Positions 11,056-22,850 are shown, counted from the first letter of the stretch. The stretch is DNA of 64,000 bases from Tanypteryx hageni (GCA_028673005.1 CM054118.1:87786964-87850963); one strand, 5' to 3'. The notes: generated by a model from the sequence alone, not told the origin. Numbers and translations: made by a program.

Positions 11056-12180
11056 CAGTAAAACGCCGATTATCCGGATGTCCAATTATCCGAACCAAAT
11101 TTGAAATGACTGCATTGCTGCATGCTTCTTAACCCTTATGCTGCGACATTCTGATATATTTGTATACGTAATTTTGACCTTTCGCTGCGACATTCGGATT
11201 TACCCTGGAAAAAACTTTCTTTCGACCCTCCTTAATTCTGGATCCCAGTTTTGCCTTAAACAAATCTCCATCTCTTTTTATTTCCTAAAATCTAACTTGA
11301 GATTGTATTTATGCAGTACTTTATTTTAAGCAATCTTTTATTTTATTTGTATTCTTTGTTACTTTCTTCCTGTCTGTAAATGACAATGGAAAAGAGACCT
11401 TTTAGTCTCAATTTCGCCCAAATAAAGACGCATATCTATTTATCTATCCATCTAACATTCTCCAAACACCCTGAATGTTCCTCTTTGCGATACAATGCGC
11501 CCACCCACCTCAGGCATCACCCCCTTACAGGAAGTTAACGTGTTCGAAGGTTATGAATGCCATTTTTTACGGCCTTTCCTTTCATTTGAATGGGTTAGAC
11601 TAACTTTTAGTGATGGTTCGTGGTTCGAAAGTCTTTGTAGAGAAAATTGTCGGACATTTTTGGATATCTTTCTTGATTATCAGATATGCGTTCTCCTCAG
11701 ATTTTAGTTCGTATTCGCTTTTCAGTTATCTTTGATTTTCTGGCTGATTGTAAGATAAGTTATTATTTGCATAATAATACCGTTCAAGAATAAACACCTA
11801 AAATTAAAAGAGTCGACAAAAGTCCTTTATCTTAGGTATCTCCAATAGCCACAACAAGGTAATCTCTGGAGAATAATAATGCCGTATTTGCTCTGATAGC
11901 TCACGAATTTTCTCAAAATATTGCGACTAAAAAAATTTGGCTGCGTGAATTATATGCGTGGTATGATGCTTACTGGCCAGTAGCGGGAAACATTTTCACA
12001 CGACTACCGCGCCTTTTCGTATTAGAGATAAACAATCGCGCTTCGAGTTACCTTGAAAACTAACATGTTGTGTTTATTTTTATAACTCACAGTTGCCCTT
12101 TCTTGATCCCAACCATCCCAATTTTCGGTTATCCGAACCACCCTTGGTCCCAATTAGTTCGGATAATTGGAGTTCTACTG
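11056..12180. mobile_element. pogo/Tigger-like element (about 1.1 kb), non-autonomous
   Basis: The left end begins CAGTAAAACGCCGATTATCC and continues to a 'ccaattatccgaacc' block. The right end, read inward, begins CAGTAGAACTCCAATTATCC and continues to GTTCGGATAACC. These are the TTATCCGAAC-rich ends typical of pogo/Tigger families. The TA target duplication is not preserved, and the interior lacks a transposase frame and carries a LINE 3' end. The pairing of the two ends is therefore probable but not certain. Confidence 0.6.
11345..11455 (+). repeat. LINE 3'-end fragment with TCTA tail
   Basis: Shows 'gacctttt' and 'agtctcaatttcgccc', then 'aaataaag', then (TATC)n. The order is the same as at 5985-6075 (minus) and 27890-27985. 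It sits inside the pogo-like element. Confidence 0.6.
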
Positions 12181-14065
12181 CAATGTATCACATATTGCTC
12201 GACCTTGATAGGTATCTACTGTACACAAACACCTTGGTTTCAAGGGAGGAAAATCCACGCCGGACCCCGTATTTCACGCAATTTCATAACTGCTGACAGC
12301 GACAAGGACCTTTAGCTAACAACGCACCCACTTTAGATAAACACATCGAAGTTTTATTTTCCTTAAATCAGTTTTTGGACAGGTGTCGGTGATTATTTCT
12401 CTCTGTTCCTGTACGCACACATCGGCCGCTCTCTCTCTCTCTTTCCCTTACGCTGCCTGATTATTCTTATTATCGATCGCGGTTTACACCATTGATAAAG
12501 CATAGATTCTGCTGTTTTAGATTGACAGTCATTTCAAAATTCTCACCAAAAATTATCGATTTTTGCACTTTGTCGCTGGGAAACGCTTCACTGGCAGTTT
12601 CTTTCGTAATTTTTTCTGCAGCGCACGAAGAAATCGAATCTTGTATCATTCCGCAAAAGTAAAGAATCCCATTGTTATCAATACCGTTGATGCTGATTTT
12701 GCAATTAGATTTATGTTATGGTTTTAGTACAGTATTATCTAAGTGGCAATCCATATTGGCACTTACGAATTTATTGGTAATAAAATCGACAGATGTAGCC
12801 GTTACTTTGTGGAACTCCAATCGTAAATGAAACTTGATAAAAGTTCTACTTGAACACATTAGTTTATTGAAGTGGAATTTATACTTCTTCGTTTCATTTA
12901 TTGGTAATAGAAAACTTATAAATTTAAGCAAAATTTTCAATTAAAGAAATGCGTCCAGGAAGACAACGTTTCTTGTTTTGTTGTTTCGACTCGTACTTAC
13001 ACCAAAGACGATTCGACTTGGATGGCTGACACGGGATGGCGCAACATAAAATTGGCCACGCGTAAACACAGGATCTATCAGAAACACGTCGACATGCCTA
13101 AGGATTTTACCACGAGCCTTGTTGATTTTAATTGCAAACGCAAGCCGTACAGAAAAATGGCGCTTCTGCCAAACAAAACTAATGCGTTAAATAAAGGAAC
13201 GAATCATTCTAAATAATCATTAATTAGCATAAAAAAGTACGATTCTCTTAAGTTTGCTAAATAGATAGGTTAGATAAATTAAAACATGGATGGCAACTAG
13301 ATGTTGTGGGAGGGCCATTGGGCAATTACCGAAGGAGAACCGCTAAGGACGCCATAGATACAAACATGGAGATACGTAGATCTTTCGGGTAATACCCTTT
13401 GTCAGCGACAAAAAGAAGACCACTAGTTGTCACACCTATACATACCCCTTTTTTACTTTTACACTTTTTGTTTTCGTTCCATTGGCGCGATACCCCTTCG
13501 CGTATAGCTATCAAGTTCGATAAAGATACATTTTCATTTTAATTTTGGCGCATTTTAATTTGTAACAACCTAGAGTGACAATACTCTCATAGGTACGTAC
13601 TAGAACCGGTAGAATGTCGGCCGCTGTTTTCGAAACGTCCGTCTTTAAAAACGTTTCTCCAGCAACAACGCTGCTCGGATTGATGAAGTTTGAGGAACCT
13701 AAAACTATTCATCACAACATAGTTGTTATTAAAAACATATCAATTACTCAAAAGGGAGAATGGAATAAAAACATCTGGGAAATGAGAGCAAATTAAGTAA
13801 AAGGTGAAAATATATTTTTTTCAATCTCGACTGTCATTTCGCTCGCAAGCAAATGAACACATTATTCGTCACACCGGAAATTAGTTGCTCGTACGAAAAG
13901 AATTGCTACACTGTGAAAGATCAAACCACTGCGCTTGTATATTGAAAATGTGATAGCTTGGTATTTAAGAATGTCTGCTATGGTAGGAGTTAATTTAACA
14001 ATTGTGTTATTATGTTATTATTTTTTCTAGCTAGTAGATACTTTTCTAAAAAATTGTTTTACTAT
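12181..14065. other. no supported feature
   Basis: AT-rich sequence with a short (CT)n tract near 12428-12446. Small frames at 13022-13216 and 13614-13796 have no recognisable motifs and no support as exons. Confidence 0.45.
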
Positions 14066-14070
14066 TGATG

Positions 14071-14144
14071 AACAAATAAAATGAAAACTGTATTTTCCGC
14101 AGTTTTAAAACAGTGGAAAATACGTAGTTTTCATTTTATTTGTT
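14071..14144. repeat. 74-bp near-perfect palindrome
   Basis: The arms 'aacaaataaaatgaaaact' and its inverse flank a second inverted core (CCGCAGTTTT / AAAACAGTGG) with almost no loop. The whole 74 bp can fold into one long hairpin with a small bulge. It may be a foldback remnant or the fused ends of a small DNA transposon. Confidence 0.85.
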
Positions 14145-14911
14145 TATTATGGAACAGTTCCACAATATTACGCCCACCACCGTGAATTTTATGTTCCAAT
14201 ATTGTCGAATCTTTTTGACTTTTATGTCATAAAAAATGCAGATAAAGATTAGATTCGGAGTTTTTAGTTGTAAACGAAGCTTCCTATCGAGTTTCACGGA
14301 CACAAACGTACTTCTATCTCTTTAACGCTCGATTTTTTTTACCAGTTGTTTGACTGTTTTTTGAGTTGGATAATGTAATCGTTCCCAGCGAATAAGAGAA
14401 AGTTTTCTGTAATTTACTCTCCCAATTCTCAAGAAAATGGAGGTCCTGAAATATTTGTCAACATCTTTTTTTCCTTGTACATCAATTCTTAAGGGTGAGC
14501 TGATAGCGCTGTCATCACTTGGCGCGAAATTATTTCTTAATGAAATAAAAACTCGAGCGTTTGCAAATGATGCAAATGGCCAAATGAACGGTCGATGTCA
14601 CAGCTACTTGATAGCGTACGAAGCGATGTTAAGGTAACATTGCTTAAATTAGTGTATATCGGACTTCTTGCAGGACTCATTTCCTGACAACTGATGACTT
14701 TGTCAATAGCAACATAAATTAAGAAATGTCGGTCTATAACTTGTAGTAGACGACGCACATTTTCACCATCTCGAACATTTGAAACCATTGCATTCATATA
14801 CTCAGCGATGTCCGTCGCTATAAAAAGACTATCTGATCACCGTTTATCAGTTTTATTCATTTCTCACCCTAAAACTGTGGCTCGTTGCCCTAGTCGGCGT
14901 TTTCCTGGACG
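14145..14911. other. no supported feature
   Basis: AT-rich sequence with short frames on both strands at 14437-14797, none with recognisable motifs. Confidence 0.45.
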
Positions 14912-15088
14912 GACTCGGCAGAGGGGTGGCTAGCGCATCTGGCTCCAAATGCTAGGGTCGCGGGTTCGAGTCCCGCCTTGGTCATGGTTGTATGTGTCGT
15001 CTATTGTTACTGTTTCCACTGTAAAATGGCTGACGGAGCTGTATGTGGAATTACTGAATAAATAGAAATAAAAAATAAAATAAAAAAA
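14912..15088 (+). repeat. tRNA-derived SINE family E2, copy 1 (apparently full length)
   Basis: A tRNA-like head of about 73 nt (14912-14984) has a near-complete acceptor stem. It has an A box around 14927-14942 (TGGCTAGCGCATCTGG) and a perfect B box GGTTCGAGTCC. The anticodon loop CTCCAAA gives CCA, so the head is tRNA-Trp-like. A body of about 75 bp and an A-rich 'aataaataga' tail follow. The tail and the preceding 'gctgtatgtg' block recur at 41351-41515 on the minus strand. Confidence 0.88.
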
Positions 15089-15649
15089 TCGATTTTTTAA
15101 TCATTCAGGGGAAGGGAGGATGAGTATAGATCAGAAAAAAACCGAAAAGTCCATTCCATTGTTATAATGGATGGAGAAAAGACTTATTCTGGTGTCGCGA
15201 AATTTACATTCTAGTCGAAACATGAAAATGTTCTGAAATTTTCAGAAAGCAAAAAAATTATTAATATTTTTTCAGTCGTAGGTTATAAGCACGCACAATA
15301 ACGTGCTATTAAATATAATAAGCAGCTGACGTGATATTTGCTTACAAACCGTTAAATAACGGCATAAATTTACCTAATATAAATAAACACGAACCGTTAA
15401 TTCATTGAAACCTTTTTTCCAAAATATTTGTTTCGAGACTTTGTCTAGCCGTCGCCATTTTGGCACATCGAACTTCGAGGTGGTGCTCTTTACGGAAACC
15501 AAGCTTCTCCTCGCCATACGCACATTAATGAATCTCCTCGAATTTCAAACGTTTGCCTCGTTGAAATGCGCCTAAAAGTACGTGACTAATAGTTTTTTCC
15601 CAGCTGATTCACCTCCTCCTACGCGCAAAGGGTATCTAAGAGGTATTGC
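15089..15649. other. no supported feature
   Basis: AT-rich sequence. No element ends or coding seen. Confidence 0.5.
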
Positions 15650-16290
15650 AATGAATAGCCGGATAATAAGGGAGGAGAGAAACCTGGTGCCGGCTTTTTA
15701 GCCTGCTCTTAACGAAGAGCACCAAGGGGGCCAACGGCTTAACGTCCCTTCCGAAGGACGGAATGTTGATTTGAGCGCGCTCTTCATTTCTCTTTTTCCC
15801 ATTGGCTCGTCCTCGTCTCCTTAGTTCCAACACGCACAAATAGGGGGCCGGGCGTCCTCGGAAAAAATCCTACAGGATTCGAACAGGATGTCGCTTTAGC
15901 TGGCGGGGCCAACAGTCTAACCCAGTGATTTTCAACCGGTGTGTCGCGACACAATGTTGCGTCGCGAAGAGCAGGGAGGTGTGCCGCCGAAAATGTTAAT
16001 AACGGCTATATTAAACATAAAGTAAATTTTGTTAAGGAGAGTTATCGTCTTTCTTATGCATAATAATAAAACATTTTGTTATTGTTTTTGCTATATTTAT
16101 GAGGTTTTATTGTTAAATAAGGAATTTAAAGTATTTTTGTTGTTTTAACGAAGAAATTAGACTTTTTATTTGATGGTGTGTCGCGGGAGCTTTTCATGGT
16201 GTGTCGCGGGAGCTGGAACATTTAAAAATTGTCGCCAAAGCAAAAAAGTTGAAAAACACTATTCTAACCACTACACCACCGGCTCCCCTA
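15650..16290 (-). repeat. tRNA-derived SINE family E1, copy 2, split by a hAT MITE
   Basis: Minus-strand SINE with head 'ggagccggtggtgtagtgg' and an A box. It is interrupted after 'gttaga', resumes at 15922 and continues through a B box (GTTCGAATCC) into the conserved block at 15675-15770. The block is shared almost unchanged with 7590-7680. Removing 15923-16261 and one target duplication restores a continuous tRNA-like head. Confidence 0.85.
15923..16261. mobile_element. hAT MITE (339 bp) inserted in a SINE
   Basis: Terminal repeats CAGTGATTTTCAAC (left) and, inward from the right, TAGTGTTTTTCAAC. The target duplication is gtctaacc (15915-15922) against ttctaacc (16262-16269), 7 of 8. The interior carries a short repeated 'ggtgtgtcgcgggagct' motif near the right end and no transposase. 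It is younger than the SINE it splits. Confidence 0.9.
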
Positions 16291-17414
16291 TGTCTAAAAG
16301 TAGCTGTGCATATGATCTTAATTTGAACCTCGCGTACAACTTCTACAATCAGAGGACCGCCGCTGCGTTTAGTAGACAAACTGGCCTCCGGATAAGAACA
16401 AGATTATAGCGTTCTTTCGACACCCAAGTGACTCACCGCCGAGGCCGCGTTGGCCCCAAGATCCTATTCTATGAGCTAATTGGAAGCGATCCCTTGAACC
16501 TTGGCGCAATGGCGGACCGCCGAGCTTCCGATTTGTATTCGCGTGTGCCGGTCACGCGCCTGCGACAGCACTCTCGCAGGGAGGCCTAGGGTAGTGATAT
16601 TCGACCTTTTATTGTCGGCGTACCCCTTATAACATTTTCGAAGAGATCTGTACAACATGGTATATAACGAGTTACTTTTTCCCAATAGTTCATCGCTTCC
16701 GTTTATTCAAACTTTGCAACCAATCCGTCACAATTGCATTAATTGCTTTATCTTATTATATAATAAGCTACGTTTGTCCCTCACGCTGTCGACTGTGGCG
16801 CCGCTCTTAAAAAGGCTTTATAAAAAGAGCTGGAGAATCGAGAACTATTTACGACTGACTGTTGCTATTTTAATAAACTTTCCGATTAGGTAGAAAATTG
16901 AAATTTGGTAGGTAAGTTTAATTGGTATTGCGCTTCATGGAATTTCCATGCTATTAGAGTAACTGGAAATGCCTCGTGTACCACGTTGAGAACCTCTTGT
17001 ATAAATTATCTTCGGAATGACGGAGCACTTCTGTTTCACTGGGTTCGAACCCAAGCTCTTCGAAAGTCTTCTGTTTCGTCCAAAATAAAATACAGGTTTT
17101 GACCGAAAGAGGTCTCGGAATTATAGCCGAGAGATGATATCGACGCCATGACGTAGTCATTTTTTGGCATTTTAATAAATGCCCTTTTCGTTTTATTTCT
17201 GATGCGAGATTTGATGCGTCCATGAATAGGGGGCGCGCATTCCCCGCAACGCGTCATTATGACATCGACGCCCTAAGAAGGCCTCATCAACTCGAAATTA
17301 TCGCGAGGTTCAACTCCATCGGACGGTAGTCGACCCAATTTACATCCATCCTATCGATCAAAACATCGATTCTAATGTCACGCAATTAGTCATTTTTATC
17401 ACTCCTCTCACTCT
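16291..17414. other. mostly no feature; hAT-like fragment at 16935-17010
   Basis: At 16935-17010 'ctggaaatgcctcg' and 'accacgttgagaacctc' match a segment at 55160-55265. The block resembles the 'ggttgagaacc' ends of hAT elements, but the boundaries cannot be fixed. The rest is unremarkable. Confidence 0.4.
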
Positions 17415-17530
17415 CGCTCGCCCCGTATCGGCCCGCCCCCGTATCGGCCCGCTCCCGTATCGGCCCGCTCCCGTATCGGCCCGCTCCCGTATTGGCCTGC
17501 CCCCGGCTCGGCCCGCCCCCGTATCTGCCC
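17415..17530. repeat. GC-rich minisatellite, unit about 17 bp
   Basis: About seven tandem copies of a 'ggcccgctcccgtatc' unit with point differences. The Gly/Arg/Ala repeat frame on the minus strand is a by-product. Confidence 0.9.
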
Positions 17531-17960
17531 GTCTACCGCTGGGTCAGCCCCTCCGACATTCTTCATCTTCTCGATCCATCCATCCGGACCTTCGATCCGG
17601 AGCAATCACCGGCAACGTCGCGCTGGATATCTCTCGCTCGCTCACGATCCCCCTCCCTCTCCTCCCGCTCCCTCTCCTCCCCCTCTCTCCCCTCTCCCTC
17701 TATTCCTCTATCTCTCGTCTCCCTCCCTTCGCTCTCGCACCAGAAGACTTCCGTTATAGGGGCCGACTGCCCCCCACTCGCCCTCCCAAAGGACGTTCCT
17801 TCCTCTTACTCACCACTGAGTGAGAGCAGAGCCCTCCTCTGCAACACCGTCGGGAGGAGGGTCAACGGTCCCCACGAGGAGGAGAAGAGGAAGGCGATGA
17901 TCTTCCTCGTTCGACTACGCCTGTCTCCCGTTGCTCGGCAACTATTTACTCGCCTCGCAG
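17531..17960. repeat. pyrimidine-rich region
   Basis: CT-rich plus strand, strongest at 17640-17740 (ctccctctcc-type). The open plus-strand frame at 17492-17989 starts in the minisatellite and is not supported as a gene. Confidence 0.5.
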
Positions 17961-18120
17961 ACGCTCATTTAGACTTCTCCGCGTGCTAAAAGTCCTGGGT
18001 TCGAATCCGGCCGTGGGATTCGATTTTGTCGTTACCCGTAAACTCGTTGTAGTTGGCCTTGATTATGCTCCAGCGACGAGCGAGTAAATAGGCAGAACTA
18101 AGGAAGGAGAGTAACTGTAA
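17961..18120 (+). repeat. probable tRNA-derived SINE
   Basis: Contains a B box GGTTCGAATCC near 17998-18008 in a tRNA-like T-arm setting ('cctgggttcgaatccgg'). A body with 'gttgtagttggcc' follows. The A box is weak, and I found no second copy in the window. Confidence 0.45.
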
Positions 18121-18174
18121 TGAAAGGAATAATAAGGGCGAGGGAACCTTCTGCTGTAACTGAGACGGAAGTTC

Positions 18175-18470
18175 TCCCGCCATCTCTCTTTCTCCCTCTA
18201 TATCTCTCTCCCTCTCTATCTCTCTCCCTCTATCTCTCTCCCTCTCTCTCACTCTCTATCTCTCTCCCTCACTATCTCTCCCCCTACCTCCCTCTCTATC
18301 TCCCTCTCTCTCCCTATTCCTCCATCTCTCCCTAACTATCTCCCTCCCTCTTCCTCTCTCCCTCCCTCTTCCACCCTCCCTCTCTATCTCCCTCCCTATC
18401 TCCCTCCCTCTTCCTCGCTCTCTCCCTCTATCCCTCTCTTCCTCTCTCCTTTCACTCTCTCTTTAACTCC
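18175..18470. repeat. CT-rich low-complexity tract
   Basis: Interrupted (CT)n and (CCCT)n of the form 'ctctctccctctatct'. Confidence 0.85.
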
Positions 18471-19416
18471 TTTTAATCTCAGAGATGAGATACGCGTATT
18501 CATCACCGATGTCGATACCAGCCAAGGCAACCTCATTGAAATGCATTACATGTATAATACACTAGGTCTTCTGGGATTTAGAAATTCTTATGATATCTAG
18601 AATGACTGCTATCACGGATCTTCACGTTGTTACGTGAAGCGGATGAAGTTGCCGCAAGGGATAGACATCGCTCGAAACGGAATCCACGAAAAGATAGCAA
18701 ACTAAATTCATAATAGTCCTTAATCGAATATAAAAGTAGCCTTTCTCTACAGTAAAATGACTTTTGTGCGTTAGATAATGACAGAAATGTTCTTGATTGA
18801 TTACTCTTTTATTGGTAATGTCTGTCGCGTTTACCAGTAATTAAATGTTCTTAACACCTTTAACGCTCTAACTCGAGTAGAAAACTGGATGTCTGATGTT
18901 AGGTAACATTATTAAATGCATCCATCATGAATGAACTGTACTCGCTTGCGAAATGTTTGTCCGTCTCCCACGCGAAAGACCTATTTACGATCACGCCAAC
19001 AACGAGAGAGTATATATTACACCCACTCCACGCCTTCAAATGACATGCTTGCAATTTTTTCTTGTTTTCGAAACAATTTGTTTTACAAATAAAAGCGGAT
19101 TTGTAACGGTTGAAATAACTGTTGCTTCGAAGATTTTCAGATTTTGGCTATCCTCGACCTTTGGGACAATGAAAATAGGATTTTGCAAACGTGCTCGGAA
19201 TATTATATTTCATTTCTTTCATTCCATTGTCCCTGAATCATCAGGACGAAACATTTAACTGGATTATTAACGATTCCATTAATAATCCGATGTTGTGCAC
19301 GCTCACGGATACAGCCATTTTCTCATACCCACGTGTATCAACTAGGTTACCTGCAATGAAAGCTCGCGTGCCTCGTGTACGCTTTCCTCGGCATCCTTTC
19401 CAAATGTGGTTTTTAT
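18471..19416. other. no supported feature
   Basis: AT-rich sequence. The 101-codon plus-strand frame at 18953-19258 has no recognisable motif. Confidence 0.45.
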
Positions 19417-19765
19417 GCGTTTTTTGCACGAAGTGAACGCATATAGGGGAGGTCGTTTCCGTCCGTCCGTCCGTCCGCATGTTAAAACTCGGGAACCGCT
19501 GGAAGTATATCGATGAAATTTGGTGTTGGGTGATTTAGTCAAATTTGTCGACCGAATTCAATTTTGGTTAAAATCGGTCAATAATTACGACCACTTTGCG
19601 TGAAGACTTACATGTAGTTTACAACGTACGTTCCAACCCGGGAACCGCAGAACGTATTTTAATGAAATTTGGTATTGGGGAATTTTACTAAAATTTGTTG
19701 TTCTCATAGAACGCATTTGGAAACTCGGCGTACTCCTAAATGGACCACACCTTTCCTTACTTGTT
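19417..19765 (+). repeat. modular interspersed repeat (family R), copy 2
   Basis: Starts with 'tttgcacgaagtgaacgcat' and a GTCC-repeat tract, then one internal module (about 19490-19625) and part of a second. It ends with 'gaacgcatttggaaactcgg' followed by 'cacctttcc'. Same order as at 43020 and 55885. Confidence 0.8.
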
Positions 19766-20269
19766 CTTTTTGATCGCATACCAATCTCTGTCTCCTCCGA
19801 GAGAGATGAAGCGATAAAGCGACGGATGAATCGACGCTGCGCCGTCCTTTCTCCTCGTAGTCTCCATCGTTTCATTTGCGCGACGCGAAATCCCGGTCTA
19901 TTAGTCACTCTGACCGCCCAAGGCATGGAACCGAATGATAATCGGTGCGTGAAATCCTCTTATTGTACGACAAAGAGTGCGAACGAGGCTCGAAGACGAG
20001 AAGATTTCCCAGTCGACGTGGAACCTTCTCGCGACGATCGAGTGCGACTCCGGGAAGAGAGCGAAGACCTTCCAAATGCATTCATTCACCGCTATTTGTG
20101 CCGCAGACGAAACAATTCGCCGAGTTTTTAATTCACAGCACGAATGTTATCGTCGCGTACAAAACGAGACCGAGAATAGCAAACGGATGTTTTTGAGACG
20201 GAGCGCGCGCTTTCAGATAAACATCCACGCTTGGAAGTTTTCGGAGTCTCACCTACCGGAACCCTTCAC
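19766..20269. other. no supported feature (upstream flank of the CpG-dense block)
   Basis: GC content and CpG density rise through this stretch. Overlapping frames occur on both strands without recognisable motifs. It may include promoter or upstream exon sequence of the gene starting at 21184. Confidence 0.35.
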
Positions 20270-21560
20270 CCGCCCCCACTACCTCCCTCCCACCTTCCCC
20301 CCCCCCAAGGGGTATACGGGGGCGGGGGGCGGAGGTGAGGGGGAGTGGAATCGCTCTCCCTTAAGGTCGACGGGTGGGCCGTGCTCTCCGGGGCGAGGTG
20401 GCGGGCGAGGTGGAGGGCGGGGCGCTCGGCGTGGCGGGAGGGGCGAGGCATCGGCCGCCTCATCCCCTCCGCAGTGTCTCCGTGGCGATAGAGGAATACG
20501 CACGCTATCGCGCTACTCTCAGCGTTCTCTCTTTCGAGACGATGTTCCGCCCCCTTCGCCCCCTCGCCCCCCGACGCTCTTGAGGCGACCAGAAGAAAGG
20601 AATCAATCTCCTTCGCCGTCCTGTTAACTCGCACCGAAGGGGCAACAAAAGGAGAGCTCCGCTCTCGAGTGGGACTTTCTTTCGATCGGAGGCCGTTTGC
20701 CCGCTCGCCGACCCCGCCCCGAGGCTCGCCTCCGACTTCCTCCCGTCCCTCGACCATGTCGCCGCGGTCCGCCGCTTCGATTCCCGTCTGAAGCCCCGGC
20801 GACTTCGACGCTCGGCGCATTGCACCGCGTTCCCCACCGAATGGAAGCCCCGCGACGGCGGCCACTGCCCGCGGCCGCCAGCGAGTGATCGCCCCTTTCG
20901 AGCGAACGCCCTCTTCGTCGCTTGCCTCTTCCGAACGATATATCGGCGGCGATCGGCAAGGCCAGCGATAATTTAACGAGTTTCTTGTGGGTACGTTCCG
21001 CTGTTTGTGTCCGGTGTGAGATCGCTCGCTGAAAGGAGCCGTTTTATCGTTTCGTCGAGCGGACGCAAAACCGGTGGAAAAGTGTAGTGTCTGCGAATTC
21101 GCCAAGACGTGCGACTCGCGAACGAATTCCCGAAACGTCTTCCGTTTCCTTCGATAGACGAGTGGGATTCGAAGGAAGTAATCATGTTGCAGACCACGTG
21201 GAGCACTCCCTCGATCCCGGGTCTCCTGAGGAGGGAGTCTTCCTCCTCGGCGCCGTCCTCTCCCAGGGGATCCCTCGGAGGGAGCGTGGAGGGCGTCGCG
21301 GGTATGTTGGTGGCCACGGCCCCGGAGCCCTTCCTCCGGGAGCCGGAGGAGAAGCCCCGGCGCAGGAAATCGTGGCACCCGAAACTGGAGAGGAAGCGCA
21401 AGAAGGGCATCGTCCTGTCCACTTCGCCCCCGCAGCAGTTGGAGGCCCAGGGGGGCCACGCCCACCACAAGCACAAGAGGGTCTCCTGGTGGAGCATATT
21501 CGTCCCCGAGCACTGGCCCAGGTGAGCGCCAAAGGCAGATGCGTCGCGATGGGCGTACCC
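20270..21560 (+). promoter_or_regulatory. CpG-dense promoter/5' region candidate
   Basis: A sharp rise in GC and CpG compared with the AT-rich flanks, covering the 5' side of and including the only convincing coding exon (21184-21521). It includes G/C runs at 20295-20460. No TATA box is evident. The long minus-strand frame across 20266-21615 (449 codons) is explained by the absence of AT-rich stop codons in GC-rich DNA. The promoter role is inferred from position and composition. Confidence 0.5.
21184..21521 (+). CDS. first coding exon of an unrecognised host protein (partial)
   Basis: ATG at 21184 (A at -3) is the first ATG after an in-frame TAG at 21085-21087. The frame runs 112 codons plus 2 bases to CAG|GTGAGC, an excellent splice donor at 21521/21522. 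The protein starts MLQTTWSTPSIPGLLRRES. It has a Ser-rich segment (about residues 18-33), a strongly basic segment (residues about 55-75, with KPRRRKSW and ERKRKKG), His/Lys-rich linker sequence, and ends HKRVSWWSIFVPEHWP. There is no signal peptide or membrane segment. The acidic/basic low-complexity make-up and conserved-looking ends suggest the N-terminal tail of a larger intracellular protein, but I do not recognise the family. Codon use is GC-rich, unlike the flanks. Downstream exons were not found in the window. Confidence 0.65.
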
Positions 21561-21561
21561 T

Positions 21562-22615
21562 TCTCTTTCCCCGGACGCCGGCTCTTCGGACGCGTTCCAC
21601 GCGAGCGCTCAACATTCCGGTTATTTGACGACGTTGACGCTTTTTACGAGGCGCTAGCGGAGCGCTTTAATACTTTCTATCGTCGATTCGTCTACTTAGT
21701 CACGTATTCGGATTCAGTAGCGTTGGAATATTAATATATGGAGTGAAATCTTAATTCGGATAAGTTTATAGTAATGCGATAGGTAACCGTATAACAAGAT
21801 GCAAGTTCTCCCGAACCTACTCCTGGAAATAAAATTTCGAACTTATTCATTCCATATTTGCCACGGGTCAAGTGTACTTATTTAATTGTGCTTGACTGGT
21901 GTAGGCATTTAGATGTTGGTATAATCTGGTGCACGTTGCGGCTGCTCTTCCCGGAGGTTGGTTTACTGCGTTGCTCTTAATGTGGGCGTCTTGTGTGGAT
22001 CGTAGTTTTCATAGATGCAATCGCAATAGTTTATAACGTACGTTATATATATATATAGTCATCTGTGAGGAGAATCCTATCGCTACCCAAATGGACTTGG
22101 AAGAGAATTTGAACGAACGCAATCGATTTTAATTAGTCGGACATACTGCCGGCGACAAAAACTCGCCGAGTATTTTGAGTGCGTCAGTCGCTCCATTAGG
22201 CCAGCCAACTTATTCTATGACGGAGTATTATTGCGTGTTGTAACCTAATCGGATGGCGGCGCAATAGAAAACATTAGTGGAGCGAGGCTGTCTGCCTTCG
22301 TTCTAATTACGCTATTACTTAAACGGCCGTGCATCGTGACACTGCAGCCGATCGCGTATCGCTCAAATTTCTTTTTACTTCAGCATACTCATACGGTGAT
22401 TGTGAACTATATATGTTTATTAGTTGTATATGATGGCTTGCAGATTTGTGTGTTCAACCGATGCAAAATTACAATATTACGCACGTATACGCGCAAATGG
22501 TTAAAGTGTATCACTGGTGTCAGTGTATTGTCAATAGGCAGCTCAACGGAAAGAGAGAGACCTGGTTCGACCGATTTTTATTTATTTCTGCAGTTGCTCG
22601 CTCTCTGCGCTATCC
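21562..22615. other. no supported feature (putative start of a long intron)
   Basis: Composition returns to AT-rich. A short (TA)n is at about 22047-22058. No convincing second exon is seen. Confidence 0.4.
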
Positions 22616-22619
22616 TCTT

Positions 22620-22850
22620 TTTCCCCTTTGATTCCCTCCCCCCTTTGAGTCCACCCTCCTTGAACCCCCTTCCCCCTTGAACCCCCTCCCCCTTGAATCC
22701 CCCCCTTGAATCCCCTCCCCCTTGAATCCCCCCTCTTGAACCGCATCCCCCTTGACCCCCTCCCCCCCCCTTCATACCCCTTCCCCTCTTTAACCCCCCT
22801 CTTCCCATAACCCCTTCCCCCTTTAACCCCCTCCCCCTAGCCATTCGATC
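22620..22850. repeat. C-rich tandem repeat with minus-strand G-quadruplex potential
   Basis: Repeats of 'ccccttgaatccccc'-like units. On the minus strand, runs of four or more G are separated by 5-7 bases many times over, which satisfies the usual G3N1-7 rule. Confidence 0.85.

Noticed and set aside
14912..14984. Functional tRNA-Trp(CCA) gene
   Set aside because: It is continuous with a SINE body and A-rich tail shared with 41351-41515, and the acceptor stem has a mismatch.
20266..21615. 449-codon minus-strand open frame
   Set aside because: It lies antisense to the exon with a good start and splice donor. Stop codons are rare in this GC-rich block, and the translation shows only Arg/Gly/Pro-rich sequence with no domain.
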